Assembly: GCA_039821125.1 (NCBI GenBank)
Contig: JBCBOR010000045.1
Span: 1-38,417 of the forward strand
From: Thermohalobaculum sp039821125
GTDB taxonomy: Bacteria > Pseudomonadota > Alphaproteobacteria > Rhodobacterales > Rhodobacteraceae
Direction: 5' to 3'
Length of the DNA stretch: 38,417 bases
Below, piece by piece: positions 7,892 through 15,849 of the stretch (positions are counted from its first letter, which is position 1; the number at the start of each line of letters is the position of its first letter). A program made the translations under genes and the position numbers. The notes beneath the pieces were generated by a model. The model made no database searches, was not told the origin of the DNA, and saw only the letters and a list, made by a program, of their open reading frames with translations.

Positions 7892-8860
7892 ATGGATCTC
7901 GCGACGCTGCCGTTTCCGCCTCAGGCTGCCGCTGCCGGTTTGGCCGCCTTTGCGGCGCTTGGCGTGTGCCTGCTGCTCGCCTGGCCGTATCTTGTCCCGG
8001 ATGAGACGGCGCGTCGGCTGCGCGAGCAGCTCGACGGCAAGCGCCGAGAGAACCGTCAAGCATCGCCGGCAGAAAGCGGCGCCAAGGAAGAAGCACACCT
8101 CCAGTCAAAGCCCTCAGAAAGCCTGAACAAGCTGGTCGATGTCTTCCGGATTTCGGACAGGCTCAACGACGGCAAGATGGTCCACATGCTGCAGCAAGCG
8201 GGCTTTCGTGGGCGGGCGGCAGCGGTGAAGTACCTCGCCTTGCGGATCGTCTCGCCGATCATTTTCTTTGCGATTTCCGTTCTCTATGTCTTCGTCATCC
8301 TGAAGATTTACCAACCCTTCGCGATCAAGGCGCTGATCGTCGCCGCTGTGACGGTGTTCGGCTTTTTCCTCCCCCCCGTGCTGCTCAAGAACAAGATCGA
8401 CAAGCGCAAGCTCTCGATCGGGCGGGCCTGGCCCGACGCGGTTGATCTGATGCTGATCTGTGTCGAGACCGGCATGTCCATCGAACACGCCTTCAAGAAG
8501 GTCGCGGAGGAGATGGGCGCCACATCCATCGAACTTGCCAAGGAACTCAGCCTGACAAATGCCGAGCTGAACTACCTGCAGGAACGCCGCCAAGCCTATG
8601 AAAACATGTCGAAACGGACCGACCTTGAGGCCGTGCAGGCGGTGATGGGGTGTCTGATCCAGTCGGAGAAATACGGCACGTCGCTCGGTGTCTCCCTGCG
8701 CGTCCTGGCTCAGGAAAGTCGAGAGATGCGTATGGCCGCTGCGGAGAAAAAGGCCGCCGCCCTGCCCCCGAAACTGACCGTGCCGATGATCCTGTTCTTT
8801 CTGCCGGTACTGTTTGCAGTGATCGTCACCCCTGCGGCGATCCAGATCATCAACCAGTAA
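7892..8860 (+). CDS. tadC: Tad pilus inner-membrane platform protein TadC
   Basis: This 322-residue protein is the second T2SSF platform subunit and probable partner of TadB. It has an N-terminal membrane helix (~10-30) and a charged cytoplasmic stretch to ~85. Two helices follow near ~115-165 (IIFFAISVLYVFVILKIYQ, then ALIVAAVTVFGFFLPPVLL). The T2SSF core has AWPDAVDLMLICVETGMSIE and CLIQSEKYGTSLGVSLRVLA, and a last helix is LTVPMILFFLPVLFAVIV. Both halves of the T2SSF consensus, including the Gly before the acidic helix, are present. It is the last gene of the operon; the usual next gene, tadD, is instead represented by the divergent lipoprotein gene at 3929-5065. Confidence 0.92.
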   Translation: MDLATLPFPPQAAAAGLAAFAALGVCLLLAWPYLVPDETARRLREQLDGKRRENRQASPAESGAKEEAHLQSKPSESLNKLVDVFRISDRLNDGKMVHMLQQAGFRGRAAAVKYLALRIVSPIIFFAISVLYVFVILKIYQPFAIKALIVAAVTVFGFFLPPVLLKNKIDKRKLSIGRAWPDAVDLMLICVETGMSIEHAFKKVAEEMGATSIELAKELSLTNAELNYLQERRQAYENMSKRTDLEAVQAVMGCLIQSEKYGTSLGVSLRVLAQESREMRMAAAEKKAAALPPKLTVPMILFFLPVLFAVIVTPAAIQIINQ

Positions 8861-8922
8861 GACGCTCCTGCCGACCAGTTACGGCAGTGACTCGGCAAAG
8901 CGCCACTGCATTCAATGAAAAG

Positions 8923-8961
8923 TTAAAATATAGTTAACTTCTCGATTCTGCCTGGTATTTT
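8923..8961 (+). promoter_or_regulatory. Putative CtrA-activated promoter for the CheB/CheR kinase gene
   Basis: TTAA at 8923-8926, seven bases, then TTAAC at 8934-8938 is an exact match to the full CtrA box TTAA-N7-TTAAC known from Caulobacter and other alphaproteobacteria. In CtrA-activated promoters this box often overlaps the -35. Here TATTTT at 8956-8961 (4 of 6 matches to the -10 consensus) lies 16 bases after TTAACT. Transcription would start near 8968, leaving a leader of about 220 bases. The exact match is seen; activation by CtrA is inferred. Confidence 0.6.
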
Positions 8962-9056
8962 CTTTCGAATTCACAGACAGATTGGCTAAGCGCGCCTGCT
9001 CTTACCAAAATGCACGCTGTTCTTGCGTCGACTCCACTACGAAACTCGCGCTTTTC

Positions 9057-9085
9057 TTGACACACTTCATGGTGTGAGGCAGATC
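9057..9085 (+). promoter_or_regulatory. Possible second promoter upstream of the CheB/CheR kinase
   Basis: TTGACA at 9057-9062 is a perfect -35, but the 16-18 base window after it has only poor -10 matches (GCAGAT or CAGATC). CACAC at 9061-9065 pairs with GTGTG at 9072-9076 and overlaps it, as an operator might. Confidence 0.25.
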
Positions 9086-9186
9086 CTTGCCGAGCATCGA
9101 AACGAAAACATCAGGGCATTGGCGTGTGCCTGCAGGGATTGCCCGTCCAGCCCAGAAGTCACGAAAACCAGAAGGGTGACGCTCAC

Positions 9187-12100
9187 GTGGCAGATCTTAC
9201 GACCGCCCAGACGGAAAGCAGCAAAGTCGAGCGCCCGCTCGGAAAGGTTGACCAGAGTTTCTATCTGATCGGCGTCGGTGCATCCGCCGGAGGGTTGGAC
9301 GCGATCAAGCAATTGATCAACCAGTTGCAGCCGGGCTTCACGCACAGCCTGGTGATCGTTCAGCACATCTCGCCAGACTACAAATCGCTCATGTCCGAGA
9401 TTCTCGCGCGCGAAACGTCGATGCCCGTGCGGGAAGTTACCGATAACATGGCAGTCGAGGCCGGGCACATCTATCTGATCCCGCCGCGCTCGAACATCGT
9501 GATCCAGGGCACAAAGGGCGACAGCGCGGATCAGCGCAGCGTCGGAGCAAATGGAACGGAGCACACCGGCCTCCGGTTCTCACTGGTCGAACCGACGCCG
9601 CGCCCTGGTTTGAATCTGCCCATCGATGTCTTCTTCCTGTCGCTTGCAGAAGCAGTCGAGGATCGCGCCATCGCGGTCATCCTGTCGGGCAGTGGTTCCG
9701 ATGGCAGCCGGGGCCTGCGCGCCATCAAGGATCACGAGGGGCTTGTCCTTGTTCAGGATCCTGCAACGGCGGCGTTTGACGGGATGCCACGATCGGCAAT
9801 GGCGACCGGCATTGTCGATATTCTGCTGTCGCCCGACGCGATCGTCGGCGAGATCAACCGCTATATCGAAATGCGCGAGAAGGGTATCGACAATGTCGAG
9901 CGCATCTTCACGAAAGCGGGCAACGAATTTTCCGAGCTTCTGTCCATGGTCAGCGAGAAGGCTGAACTGGACTTCTCGCTCTACAAGGAACCAACGCTCA
10001 AGCGCCGTGTTGCGCGGCGGATGGCGCTGCGCGGCTATGGCAATCTGCGGGAATACCTCGACCACCTGAAACGCGATTCCTCCGAACTTAACGTGCTTTA
10101 CCGTGAGTTCCTGGTCGGAGTGACGAACTTTTTCCGCGATCTTCCCGTATGGAGCAAGCTGCAGGAGACGGTGCTGCCGACGCTCTTCAAAGAGGGGCAC
10201 ACGGAGGAGCCGGTCCGGGTCTGGTCCGTCGGTTGCTCGACCGGCGAGGAGGCATACACGATTGCGATGCTGTTGGAGGAATATCGCGAGGCGCATGGCA
10301 TCACGCGGGATTTCCGCGTGTTTGCAACAGATGTGAACGAGAATGCGATCACGGCGGCCAAACAGGCCATCTATCCCGACACGGTGCGTGAGGAGATCCC
10401 CGAGGTCTACCTCAACAAGGGATACCTGACTTTCCAGTCCGGTACCTTCACGATCTCACCGTCGATCCGGAACCGCGTTGTGTTCTCGGTCCAAAACGTG
10501 ATCGACGATGCGCCGTTTTCGCGGACCGATCTGATCATCTGCCGGAATCTTCTGATCTATCTCAGCCCGGATGTGCAGGCAAAGATCATGACCCATTTCT
10601 CGTTCTCGCTTCGGCAGGACGGGTTCCTGCAACTTGGCGCGGCGGAGACACCGGGCCAGCACGGCGCGATGTTCGAGGCGCTGGTCCACAAATCCCGTCT
10701 CTATCGCAACACAAGGCAGATCGACCGGGCAAACCGGCGCAACCGGATTTCGCTCGATTTCCCGGCGACACAGTTCCTGCCGCGCGAGCGCAGGATGGCG
10801 GCCCGATCGCACATGCCGGGGGAGGATATCTCGGCCTTGCTGCAGTACACCCTGTCCGACAGCAAGACCTGTATCTGCATCACGGACGAAGTCGGAAAGG
10901 TGATCCGGACCTTCGGCGATCATTCCGATCTGTTGAACATTCCGACATCTGGCTTTTCCGCCAATCTGATGGAGCTGATCGACGACAGGCTGCGTTCCTC
11001 GGTGGCGCTGGTGCTGCGCCGTGCTGAGACCGAGAGCAATGCCCGGAAGGACGGGCTGCGCCTGATCGCCGATGACGCGGTCGAGGTGATCGACATCACC
11101 TGCCGCAAGATCTCGTGGGAGGGACAATCCCTCGCCTACGCCGTCACGTTCCAGCGCCGGGCGGAACAAGCGCTGAACCTGAGCAACCAGACGACCGAAG
11201 CGCCGAACATGCCGACCAAGGCCTACATCCAGCATCTTGAGAGCGAAGTGCAGTCGCTTCAGGACATGCTGAGTGCGACGGCCGAGGATCTTGGGGCCTC
11301 GAACGAGGAACTGCAGACAACCAACGAGGAACTGATCGCCTCGAACGAGGAACTGCAGGCCAACAACGAGGAAACGCAAAGCATCAACGAGGAGTTGCAT
11401 ACCCTCAACTCGGAGAACGCCGAGAAGATTGCCGAGTTGGAGGCTGCAACCGGCGACATCAACAACCTGCTGGCGACGGCAGATCTCGGCGTCCTCGTGT
11501 TGGATGATGATCTCTGCATCCGGCAGTTCAGCACGGGGATCAACCGGTATCTCGAGCTTGAAGCCAGCGATGTCGGGCGCCCGCTGAGCAACTTTGCGGT
11601 GAAGCTCGAGGCCGACTCGCTCACCCGCCTGATGGACGATGTTCGGCTCTCGCGTGAGCTTGGCGAAGAGAGCACACGCGAGTTGAATGCCAGCGACGGA
11701 GGTTACGCGTTCTGCCGGGTCCGTCCGTATCGCAATGTGCACGGCAACCGGAACGGCGTGGTCGTGACGCTGCAAGACGTCACCGATGTCAAAATTCTGG
11801 AGCAGGAGGTCCGCGAACAACGCGACCGGCTGGAATCGCTGCTCGAGGGTAAGAATGCCGGATACTCCGACATGAACCTCGCCGAGGACAAGGTGTTCTT
11901 CAGCCCACGTTTCCTTGCGATCCTTGGCTATGCTCAGGGTGAGTTGGGCACGACGATCGACGACATGCGCAAACTCGTGCATCCCGAGGATCAGCATCTG
12001 CTCGATATCGATGTCGGCCGTGATCCGGAACAGCGCGGACGCATCCCTGAGACCTCCGAGAAGCGCTTCATCCGGAAAGACGGGGCGGTGATCTGGATGC

Positions 12101-12891
12101 ATTCGCGCAATCGCGTCACCGACTGGAGTGCCGACAAGCTGCCCCTGCGCAAGATGGCGCTGCACATCGATGTGACCGAAATCAAGGAGCGGGAGTTCGC
12201 CGTTCAGCGCCGGGTCGAGGATCTGCGCCGCTTCGCCTACATCGCCGCGCACGATCTGAAGCAGCCGATGAACACGGTCGAGAACTGCATCACCATGTTG
12301 CGGGAGGATCTTTCGGACGAGGTGATCGCCGCGAACGAGCAGATCATCGGTTTCCTCTCGACCTCAGTGCACCGTATGAAGGAACGGGTCGACGGCATCC
12401 TCGACTTTGCGCGCCTGCAGGATCAGGAGATAGATTTTGTTCCGGTCGACCTCAAGGAAGTTGTCGACGATTGCCTTATGGATCTGTCGGCGCAGGTCGC
12501 CGAATCGCAGGCAGAAATCGTGGTGGCTCAGAACCTTCCAACCGCCCTCGGGGCATCCAGGATGATCCTGCGGGTGATCCAGAACATCGTATCCAACGCG
12601 CTGAAATACAAAGACCCCGACCGGACCTGCCACATCACGATCGACCCTGCTCCGGCGCCCGCCGGGATGGTTGCGCTGCGTATCGCTGACAATGGGATCG
12701 GCATCCCAGAGCAATATCACCAGAAGGTTTTCCAGCTTTTTGCCCGGCTCCACACCGACTCCGAGTATTCTGGAACCGGTATCGGCCTTGCCCTGGCCCA
12801 ACAGATCACCGAGCAGTTGGACGGGCACATCACGATCACTGACGGGGTCGAAGGTGGGGCTGCATTTGTGATCACGCTGAAGGCTGGGTGA
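9187..12891 (+). CDS. CheB-CheR-PAS-histidine kinase fusion protein
   Basis: This ~1234-residue cytoplasmic signalling protein joins a CheB methylesterase, a CheR methyltransferase, PAS sensors and a histidine kinase. CheB: GVGASAGG with Ser33, LVIVQHISPDY with the catalytic His, and ILSGSGSDGSRG with the Asp. CheR: TNFFRDLPVW, the SAM-binding GCSTGEE (349-355) and LIICRNLLIYL. A coiled coil of NEELQxx heptads follows. Next come PAS-like segments (ADLGVLVLDDDLCIRQF and ILGYAQGELGTTIDDM) and a HisKA region with YIAAHDLKQPM (His1022). The kinase domain has an N-box (IVSNALKYKD) and G-boxes (IADNGIGIPE, GTGIGLALAQ). No receiver domain is present. The start is uncertain: I chose GTG 9187 (AAGGG upstream), while a GTG at 9124 adds 21 residues. 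The next gene is a response regulator 10 bases on. No flagellar or other che genes are near, so targets may lie outside classical chemotaxis. Confidence 0.9.
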   Translation: MADLTTAQTESSKVERPLGKVDQSFYLIGVGASAGGLDAIKQLINQLQPGFTHSLVIVQHISPDYKSLMSEILARETSMPVREVTDNMAVEAGHIYLIPPRSNIVIQGTKGDSADQRSVGANGTEHTGLRFSLVEPTPRPGLNLPIDVFFLSLAEAVEDRAIAVILSGSGSDGSRGLRAIKDHEGLVLVQDPATAAFDGMPRSAMATGIVDILLSPDAIVGEINRYIEMREKGIDNVERIFTKAGNEFSELLSMVSEKAELDFSLYKEPTLKRRVARRMALRGYGNLREYLDHLKRDSSELNVLYREFLVGVTNFFRDLPVWSKLQETVLPTLFKEGHTEEPVRVWSVGCSTGEEAYTIAMLLEEYREAHGITRDFRVFATDVNENAITAAKQAIYPDTVREEIPEVYLNKGYLTFQSGTFTISPSIRNRVVFSVQNVIDDAPFSRTDLIICRNLLIYLSPDVQAKIMTHFSFSLRQDGFLQLGAAETPGQHGAMFEALVHKSRLYRNTRQIDRANRRNRISLDFPATQFLPRERRMAARSHMPGEDISALLQYTLSDSKTCICITDEVGKVIRTFGDHSDLLNIPTSGFSANLMELIDDRLRSSVALVLRRAETESNARKDGLRLIADDAVEVIDITCRKISWEGQSLAYAVTFQRRAEQALNLSNQTTEAPNMPTKAYIQHLESEVQSLQDMLSATAEDLGASNEELQTTNEELIASNEELQANNEETQSINEELHTLNSENAEKIAELEAATGDINNLLATADLGVLVLDDDLCIRQFSTGINRYLELEASDVGRPLSNFAVKLEADSLTRLMDDVRLSRELGEESTRELNASDGGYAFCRVRPYRNVHGNRNGVVVTLQDVTDVKILEQEVREQRDRLESLLEGKNAGYSDMNLAEDKVFFSPRFLAILGYAQGELGTTIDDMRKLVHPEDQHLLDIDVGRDPEQRGRIPETSEKRFIRKDGAVIWMHSRNRVTDWSADKLPLRKMALHIDVTEIKEREFAVQRRVEDLRRFAYIAAHDLKQPMNTVENCITMLREDLSDEVIAANEQIIGFLSTSVHRMKERVDGILDFARLQDQEIDFVPVDLKEVVDDCLMDLSAQVAESQAEIVVAQNLPTALGASRMILRVIQNIVSNALKYKDPDRTCHITIDPAPAPAGMVALRIADNGIGIPEQYHQKVFQLFARLHTDSEYSGTGIGLALAQQITEQLDGHITITDGVEGGAAFVITLKAG
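11302..11406 (+). repeat. Five tandem heptad repeats (NEELxxx) in the kinase linker
   Basis: The protein reads NEELQTT NEELIAS NEELQAN NEETQSI NEELHTL, five 7-residue (21-base) units with recurring AACGAGGAACTG. This is the coiled-coil linker typical of CheB/CheR/PAS fusion proteins and probably transmits conformational change between the CheR and PAS/kinase parts. Confidence 0.8.
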
Positions 12892-12901
12892 GGACCGCGA
12901 C

Positions 12902-13276
12902 ATGACGAAGCGAATTCTCTATGTCGACGATTCCGATGCAGACGTCTATTTCGCACGGCGCGCGCTGCAAGCTGCCGCACCTGAATGCGAGATCCACTAC
13001 TTTGAATACGCGGAAGCGGCTCTGGCGTTCCTGAACACCCCCAACCGGCCAGAGGTCGATCTTCTGCTCATCGATATCAACATGCCACGCATGACAGGCT
13101 TCGAGTTCGCCGACGCCTACAGGGACCTCGATCAAGAGAACGCAGAGGCGACACCGCTTTTCATCCTGTCGGGGTCCATCAACCCGGATGACAAAACCCT
13201 TGCGGATGGGCATCCCGTGATCACCGGCTTCATCGACAAGCCGATCACCGCAGACGCGATCAGGGCGATCCTCTAG
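12902..13276 (+). CDS. Single-domain response regulator
   Basis: This 124-residue protein is a stand-alone receiver domain. The acidic pocket is YVDDSDAD (Asp9, Asp10). The phospho-acceptor is Asp58 in LLLIDINMPRMTG, the switch Ser lies in FILSGS and the conserved Lys is in GFIDKP. No output domain follows. It begins 10 bases after the CheB-CheR-kinase stop and is surely co-transcribed, so it is the likely phosphate acceptor of that kinase. The insert around NTPNRPEVD resembles Rcp1-type regulators paired with phytochrome-like kinases. It could act by protein-protein contact, pass phosphate onward or serve as a phosphate sink. Confidence 0.92.
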   Translation: MTKRILYVDDSDADVYFARRALQAAAPECEIHYFEYAEAALAFLNTPNRPEVDLLLIDINMPRMTGFEFADAYRDLDQENAEATPLFILSGSINPDDKTLADGHPVITGFIDKPITADAIRAIL

Positions 13277-13322
13277 CAAAACGGATCGCTGCTTGCTGGT
13301 CAGGGGCGTTCCGGGCCACCGG

Positions 13323-14417
13323 TCACGCCCGGTCTGCGCTCTCCCAATCCGCCAGGACCTCAGCGATCGTCATGTGACTCACAGGCTTCTCTGACGCGGT
13401 GGCACGCGAGAGGCGCGGGCCCGGAGCGGGATGGACGGGTGATCCGGTGAACGTGCCCCGCGCACGATTGTGTGGATGGTCGGCCGCTTCGGCCATCGTC
13501 AAAACCGGGGCCACGCAAGCATCTGTGCCGTCGAACACCGCCGCCCATTCATCCCTCGATTGCATGGCAATCCGTGCGGCCAGCGTTTGGGTCAAGGCGG
13601 GCCATTCCGACCGGTCCGCCTGATCCCAATCTGCGGCATCAAGCTCCAAACCCTGCATGAGGGCTGCAAAGAAGTGCGGCTCGATCGCGCCTACAGCCAG
13701 GTAACGACCGTCGGCGCAGGTATAGCAGCGATAGAACGGCGCCGCCCCGTCCAGCAAGTTTGCGCCGCGCTCCAGGTGCCAGGCTCCCGATGCCAGCATA
13801 CCGTAGATCATCGTCATCTGGCTTGCGGCACCATCTACCATAGCCGCATCCACAACCTGTCCCTGCCCTGTGCGATGCGCATGAAGCAAGGCTGTCACCA
13901 TGCCAAACGCTGCGAAAAGCCCACCGCCTCCATAATCCCCCACAAGATTGAGCGGCGGCACCGGCGGGCGACCGGGCTCACCCATTGCCGCCAGCGCTCC
14001 GGACAGAGCGATGTAGGTGAGATCATGCCCCGCAGTCCTCGCCCAAGGCCCCTCCTGTCCCCATCCCGTGATGCGGCAGATCACGAGACGCGGGTTCCGG
14101 GCCAACAATTCGTCCGGAACGAGGCCAAGCCGCTCCAGTGCACCCGGACGCAACCCCTCGACCATGCCATTCGCCCGGGCCAACAGATCCCGGGCCGCGG
14201 CGAGGCCCGCTTCCGTTTTCAGATCCAGCCTGACAACACAGCGCCCGCGGTCGATCGGATCATCGTCGCGGACCTGGATCAGCGGACCGCGATTGGCCGA
14301 TGGGCGCGCAATACGCACAATCTCCGCTCCCATGTCCGCCAGCAACATGCAGCAATAGGGAGCGGGGCCGATCCCTTCGAACTCGACAATCCGCAATCCT
14401 GTTAAAGGCCCGGCCAT
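13323..14417 (-). CDS. CoA transferase family III protein, alpha-methylacyl-CoA racemase type
   Basis: This 364-residue enzyme belongs to the CaiB/BaiF (family III) CoA-transferase fold. It opens with MAGPLTGLRIVEFEGIGPAP. The stretches TGWGQEGPWARTAGHDLTYI and PLNLVGDYGGGG carry the His (131) and Asp (161) that form the proton-transfer pair of alpha-methylacyl-CoA racemase (Amacr/MCR). This favours epimerisation of 2-methylacyl-CoA esters over CoA transfer, and a role in branched-chain or isoprenoid acyl-CoA oxidation. The ATG at 14417 has AGGAGA 6 bases upstream; a frame extension to a TTG at 14438 is unlikely. It is divergent from the P1 peptidase gene. The substrate is not readable from sequence. 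Confidence 0.87.
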   Translation of the reverse strand: MAGPLTGLRIVEFEGIGPAPYCCMLLADMGAEIVRIARPSANRGPLIQVRDDDPIDRGRCVVRLDLKTEAGLAAARDLLARANGMVEGLRPGALERLGLVPDELLARNPRLVICRITGWGQEGPWARTAGHDLTYIALSGALAAMGEPGRPPVPPLNLVGDYGGGGLFAAFGMVTALLHAHRTGQGQVVDAAMVDGAASQMTMIYGMLASGAWHLERGANLLDGAAPFYRCYTCADGRYLAVGAIEPHFFAALMQGLELDAADWDQADRSEWPALTQTLAARIAMQSRDEWAAVFDGTDACVAPVLTMAEAADHPHNRARGTFTGSPVHPAPGPRLSRATASEKPVSHMTIAEVLADWESADRA

Positions 14418-14498
14418 CCCAATCTCCTGCGCTTGCAATCCACGACAGGTTTCGACGAGGCTGCGACTGTTGCAAGGGGTCTATGTGATGAGAGCAGC

Positions 14499-15488
14499 GT
14501 GATCGGCGTCGGGCCAAAGAACTGCATCTGCGATGTGCCGGGGATCCAAGTCGGCCAGGCCGAGGATCACGACCTGATCACCGGGGTCAGCGTGGTGGTG
14601 CCAGACCAGCCTTGCGTGGCGGCGGTCGATCATCGCGGTGGCGGGATCGGAGCGCGCGACACCGCGTTGCTTGGCCCGGGCTCGACAATCACGAAGGTCC
14701 ACGCGATCTGCCTGTCCGGCGGCTCGGCCTATGGTCTCGACGCGGCTGGCGGGGTCATGCACGCGCTGCGCGCCAAGGGGCATGGCTTTCAGATCGGAGA
14801 GGCCTTGGTACCGCTCGTGCCCTCGGCCATCATCTTTGACCTTATGATCGGGGATCGGCGCGACTGGGCTCATCCGCCATGGTGGGATCTTGGGCGCCAG
14901 GCAGCAGAGGCCCTCGGCACCGAGGTCTCGCTTGGCAATGCGGGGGCCGGTCTTGGTGCCACCGCAGGTCCGCTCAAGGGCGGCGTTGGGACAGCGTCCT
15001 TTGCCGGGCCGGATTACACGATCGGCGCACTGGCCATCGCAAACCCGGTCGGTGGAACGGTGATCCGGGGGACGAGCACATTCCACGCCTGGATGCTTGA
15101 ACAGAACCGTGAGTTCGGCGGGCAGACGCCGCCGACACAGCAGCCCGAGATATTCGTGGCGGACGGTGCTGGCGGCTACCCGCTGGGCAATACAACCCTG
15201 GCCGTGGTGGCAACCGATGCGGCGCTGACCAAGGATCAGGCCCAGCGCATCGCGGTCATGGCGCAGGACGGACTGGCCAAGGCCATCCGCCCGGTACACG
15301 GCCCGCTCGACGGCGACACCGTCTTTGTGCTGTCCACCGCTTCAGCAAAGGCGCCCGACGCCTGGACTGGGATCAACACACTCGGCACTCTGGCCAGCGA
15401 CGCAGTCGCCCGAGCGGTCACGCGGGGCGTTTACGAAGCCACCAGTCTGGGCGGCTATCCCAGCTATCGCGACTATCACGGACCATAA
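14499..15488 (+). CDS. P1 family (DmpA/NylC-type) self-processing peptidase or amidase
   Basis: This ~329-residue Ntn-type hydrolase has the family opening CDVPGIQVGQAEDHD, the Gly-rich AICLSGGSAYGLDAAGG and the processing site GNTTLAVVATDAAL. In NylC and DmpA relatives the chain cleaves itself before a Thr or Ser in such a site. Here Asn231/Thr232 (codon 15192-15194) would leave Thr as the N-terminal nucleophile of the small subunit. Known members are aminopeptidases, D-esterases and 6-aminohexanoate-oligomer hydrolases, so the substrate is open. The start is uncertain: GTG 14499 is preceded by GATGAGAG, while a TTG at 14433 would add 22 unlikely residues. It ends 4 bases from the convergent gene at 15493. 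Confidence 0.85.
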   Translation: MIGVGPKNCICDVPGIQVGQAEDHDLITGVSVVVPDQPCVAAVDHRGGGIGARDTALLGPGSTITKVHAICLSGGSAYGLDAAGGVMHALRAKGHGFQIGEALVPLVPSAIIFDLMIGDRRDWAHPPWWDLGRQAAEALGTEVSLGNAGAGLGATAGPLKGGVGTASFAGPDYTIGALAIANPVGGTVIRGTSTFHAWMLEQNREFGGQTPPTQQPEIFVADGAGGYPLGNTTLAVVATDAALTKDQAQRIAVMAQDGLAKAIRPVHGPLDGDTVFVLSTASAKAPDAWTGINTLGTLASDAVARAVTRGVYEATSLGGYPSYRDYHGP

Positions 15489-15492
15489 GCGG

Positions 15493-15849
15493 TCACTCCC
15501 GGACAAGGGGTGTCCGGCTAATCTCACGACCCGAGACGGCATCGAAGACATAAAGCGCCTCGCTGCCATCCTCGGCCCGCAGCACCAAGTGCAACACGCC
15601 CGGGCCCTGCCCTGTCGCGACAATCTCGTGCGCTTCTGGCAGTATGATCTCCTCCGCCGTGATCGCTGTGGGCACCGCCACGGGCCTTTCGCCAATGCCA
15701 AAGCCCAGACGGATGACAATCGTCCCGGCAATCGCTAGGACCCCGACGATGAGCACGAAAATCAACACCATGACCAGCAGGCGCAGGCGACGCAGAAAGG
15801 GGGGTTCCTCGAACTCTTCTGGATCTGTCTGGATGTCGGCCTGAGCCAT
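15493..15849 (-). CDS. Small single-span membrane protein, DUF6476-like
   Basis: This 118-residue protein has an acidic N-terminus (DPEEFEEPPF), one strong membrane helix at ~25-50 (LLVMVLIFVLIVGVLAIAG) and a C-terminal domain of ~65 residues with VLHLVLRAEDGSEALYVFDA, which looks like a beta strand pair. I associate this type with Rhodobacterales proteins labelled DUF6476 beside an rluA gene, but that is from memory. The function is unknown. Its start codon overlaps that of the divergent rluA-type gene within CCATGG, so each gene's promoter must lie inside the other's coding region. Confidence 0.75.
   Translation of the reverse strand: MAQADIQTDPEEFEEPPFLRRLRLLVMVLIFVLIVGVLAIAGTIVIRLGFGIGERPVAVPTAITAEEIILPEAHEIVATGQGPGVLHLVLRAEDGSEALYVFDAVSGREISRTPLVRE

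Larger units (their letters stand above)
8861..9186. other. 326-base gap between tadC and the CheB/CheR kinase gene
   Basis: No convincing gene lies here. The gap holds a weak hairpin just after tadC (CTGCCG at 8868-8873 with CGGCAG at 8882-8887), a consensus CtrA box with a -10 (8923-8961), a TTGACA at 9057-9062 and a short dyad, CACAC/GTGTG, at 9061-9076. Frames starting at 9010 (16 codons) or 9023 (81 codons, TTG start, overlapping the kinase) look spurious. Confidence 0.6.

Noticed and set aside
9023..9268. 81-codon frame before and into the CheB/CheR kinase gene
   Set aside because: TTG start and out-of-frame overlap with the CheB domain; no conserved-looking features.
10456..12252. 598-codon open frame antisense to the CheB/CheR kinase gene
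   Set aside because: It is a GC-bias shadow of a gene with full catalytic motifs; its own translation is rich in Arg, His and Asp with no family features.
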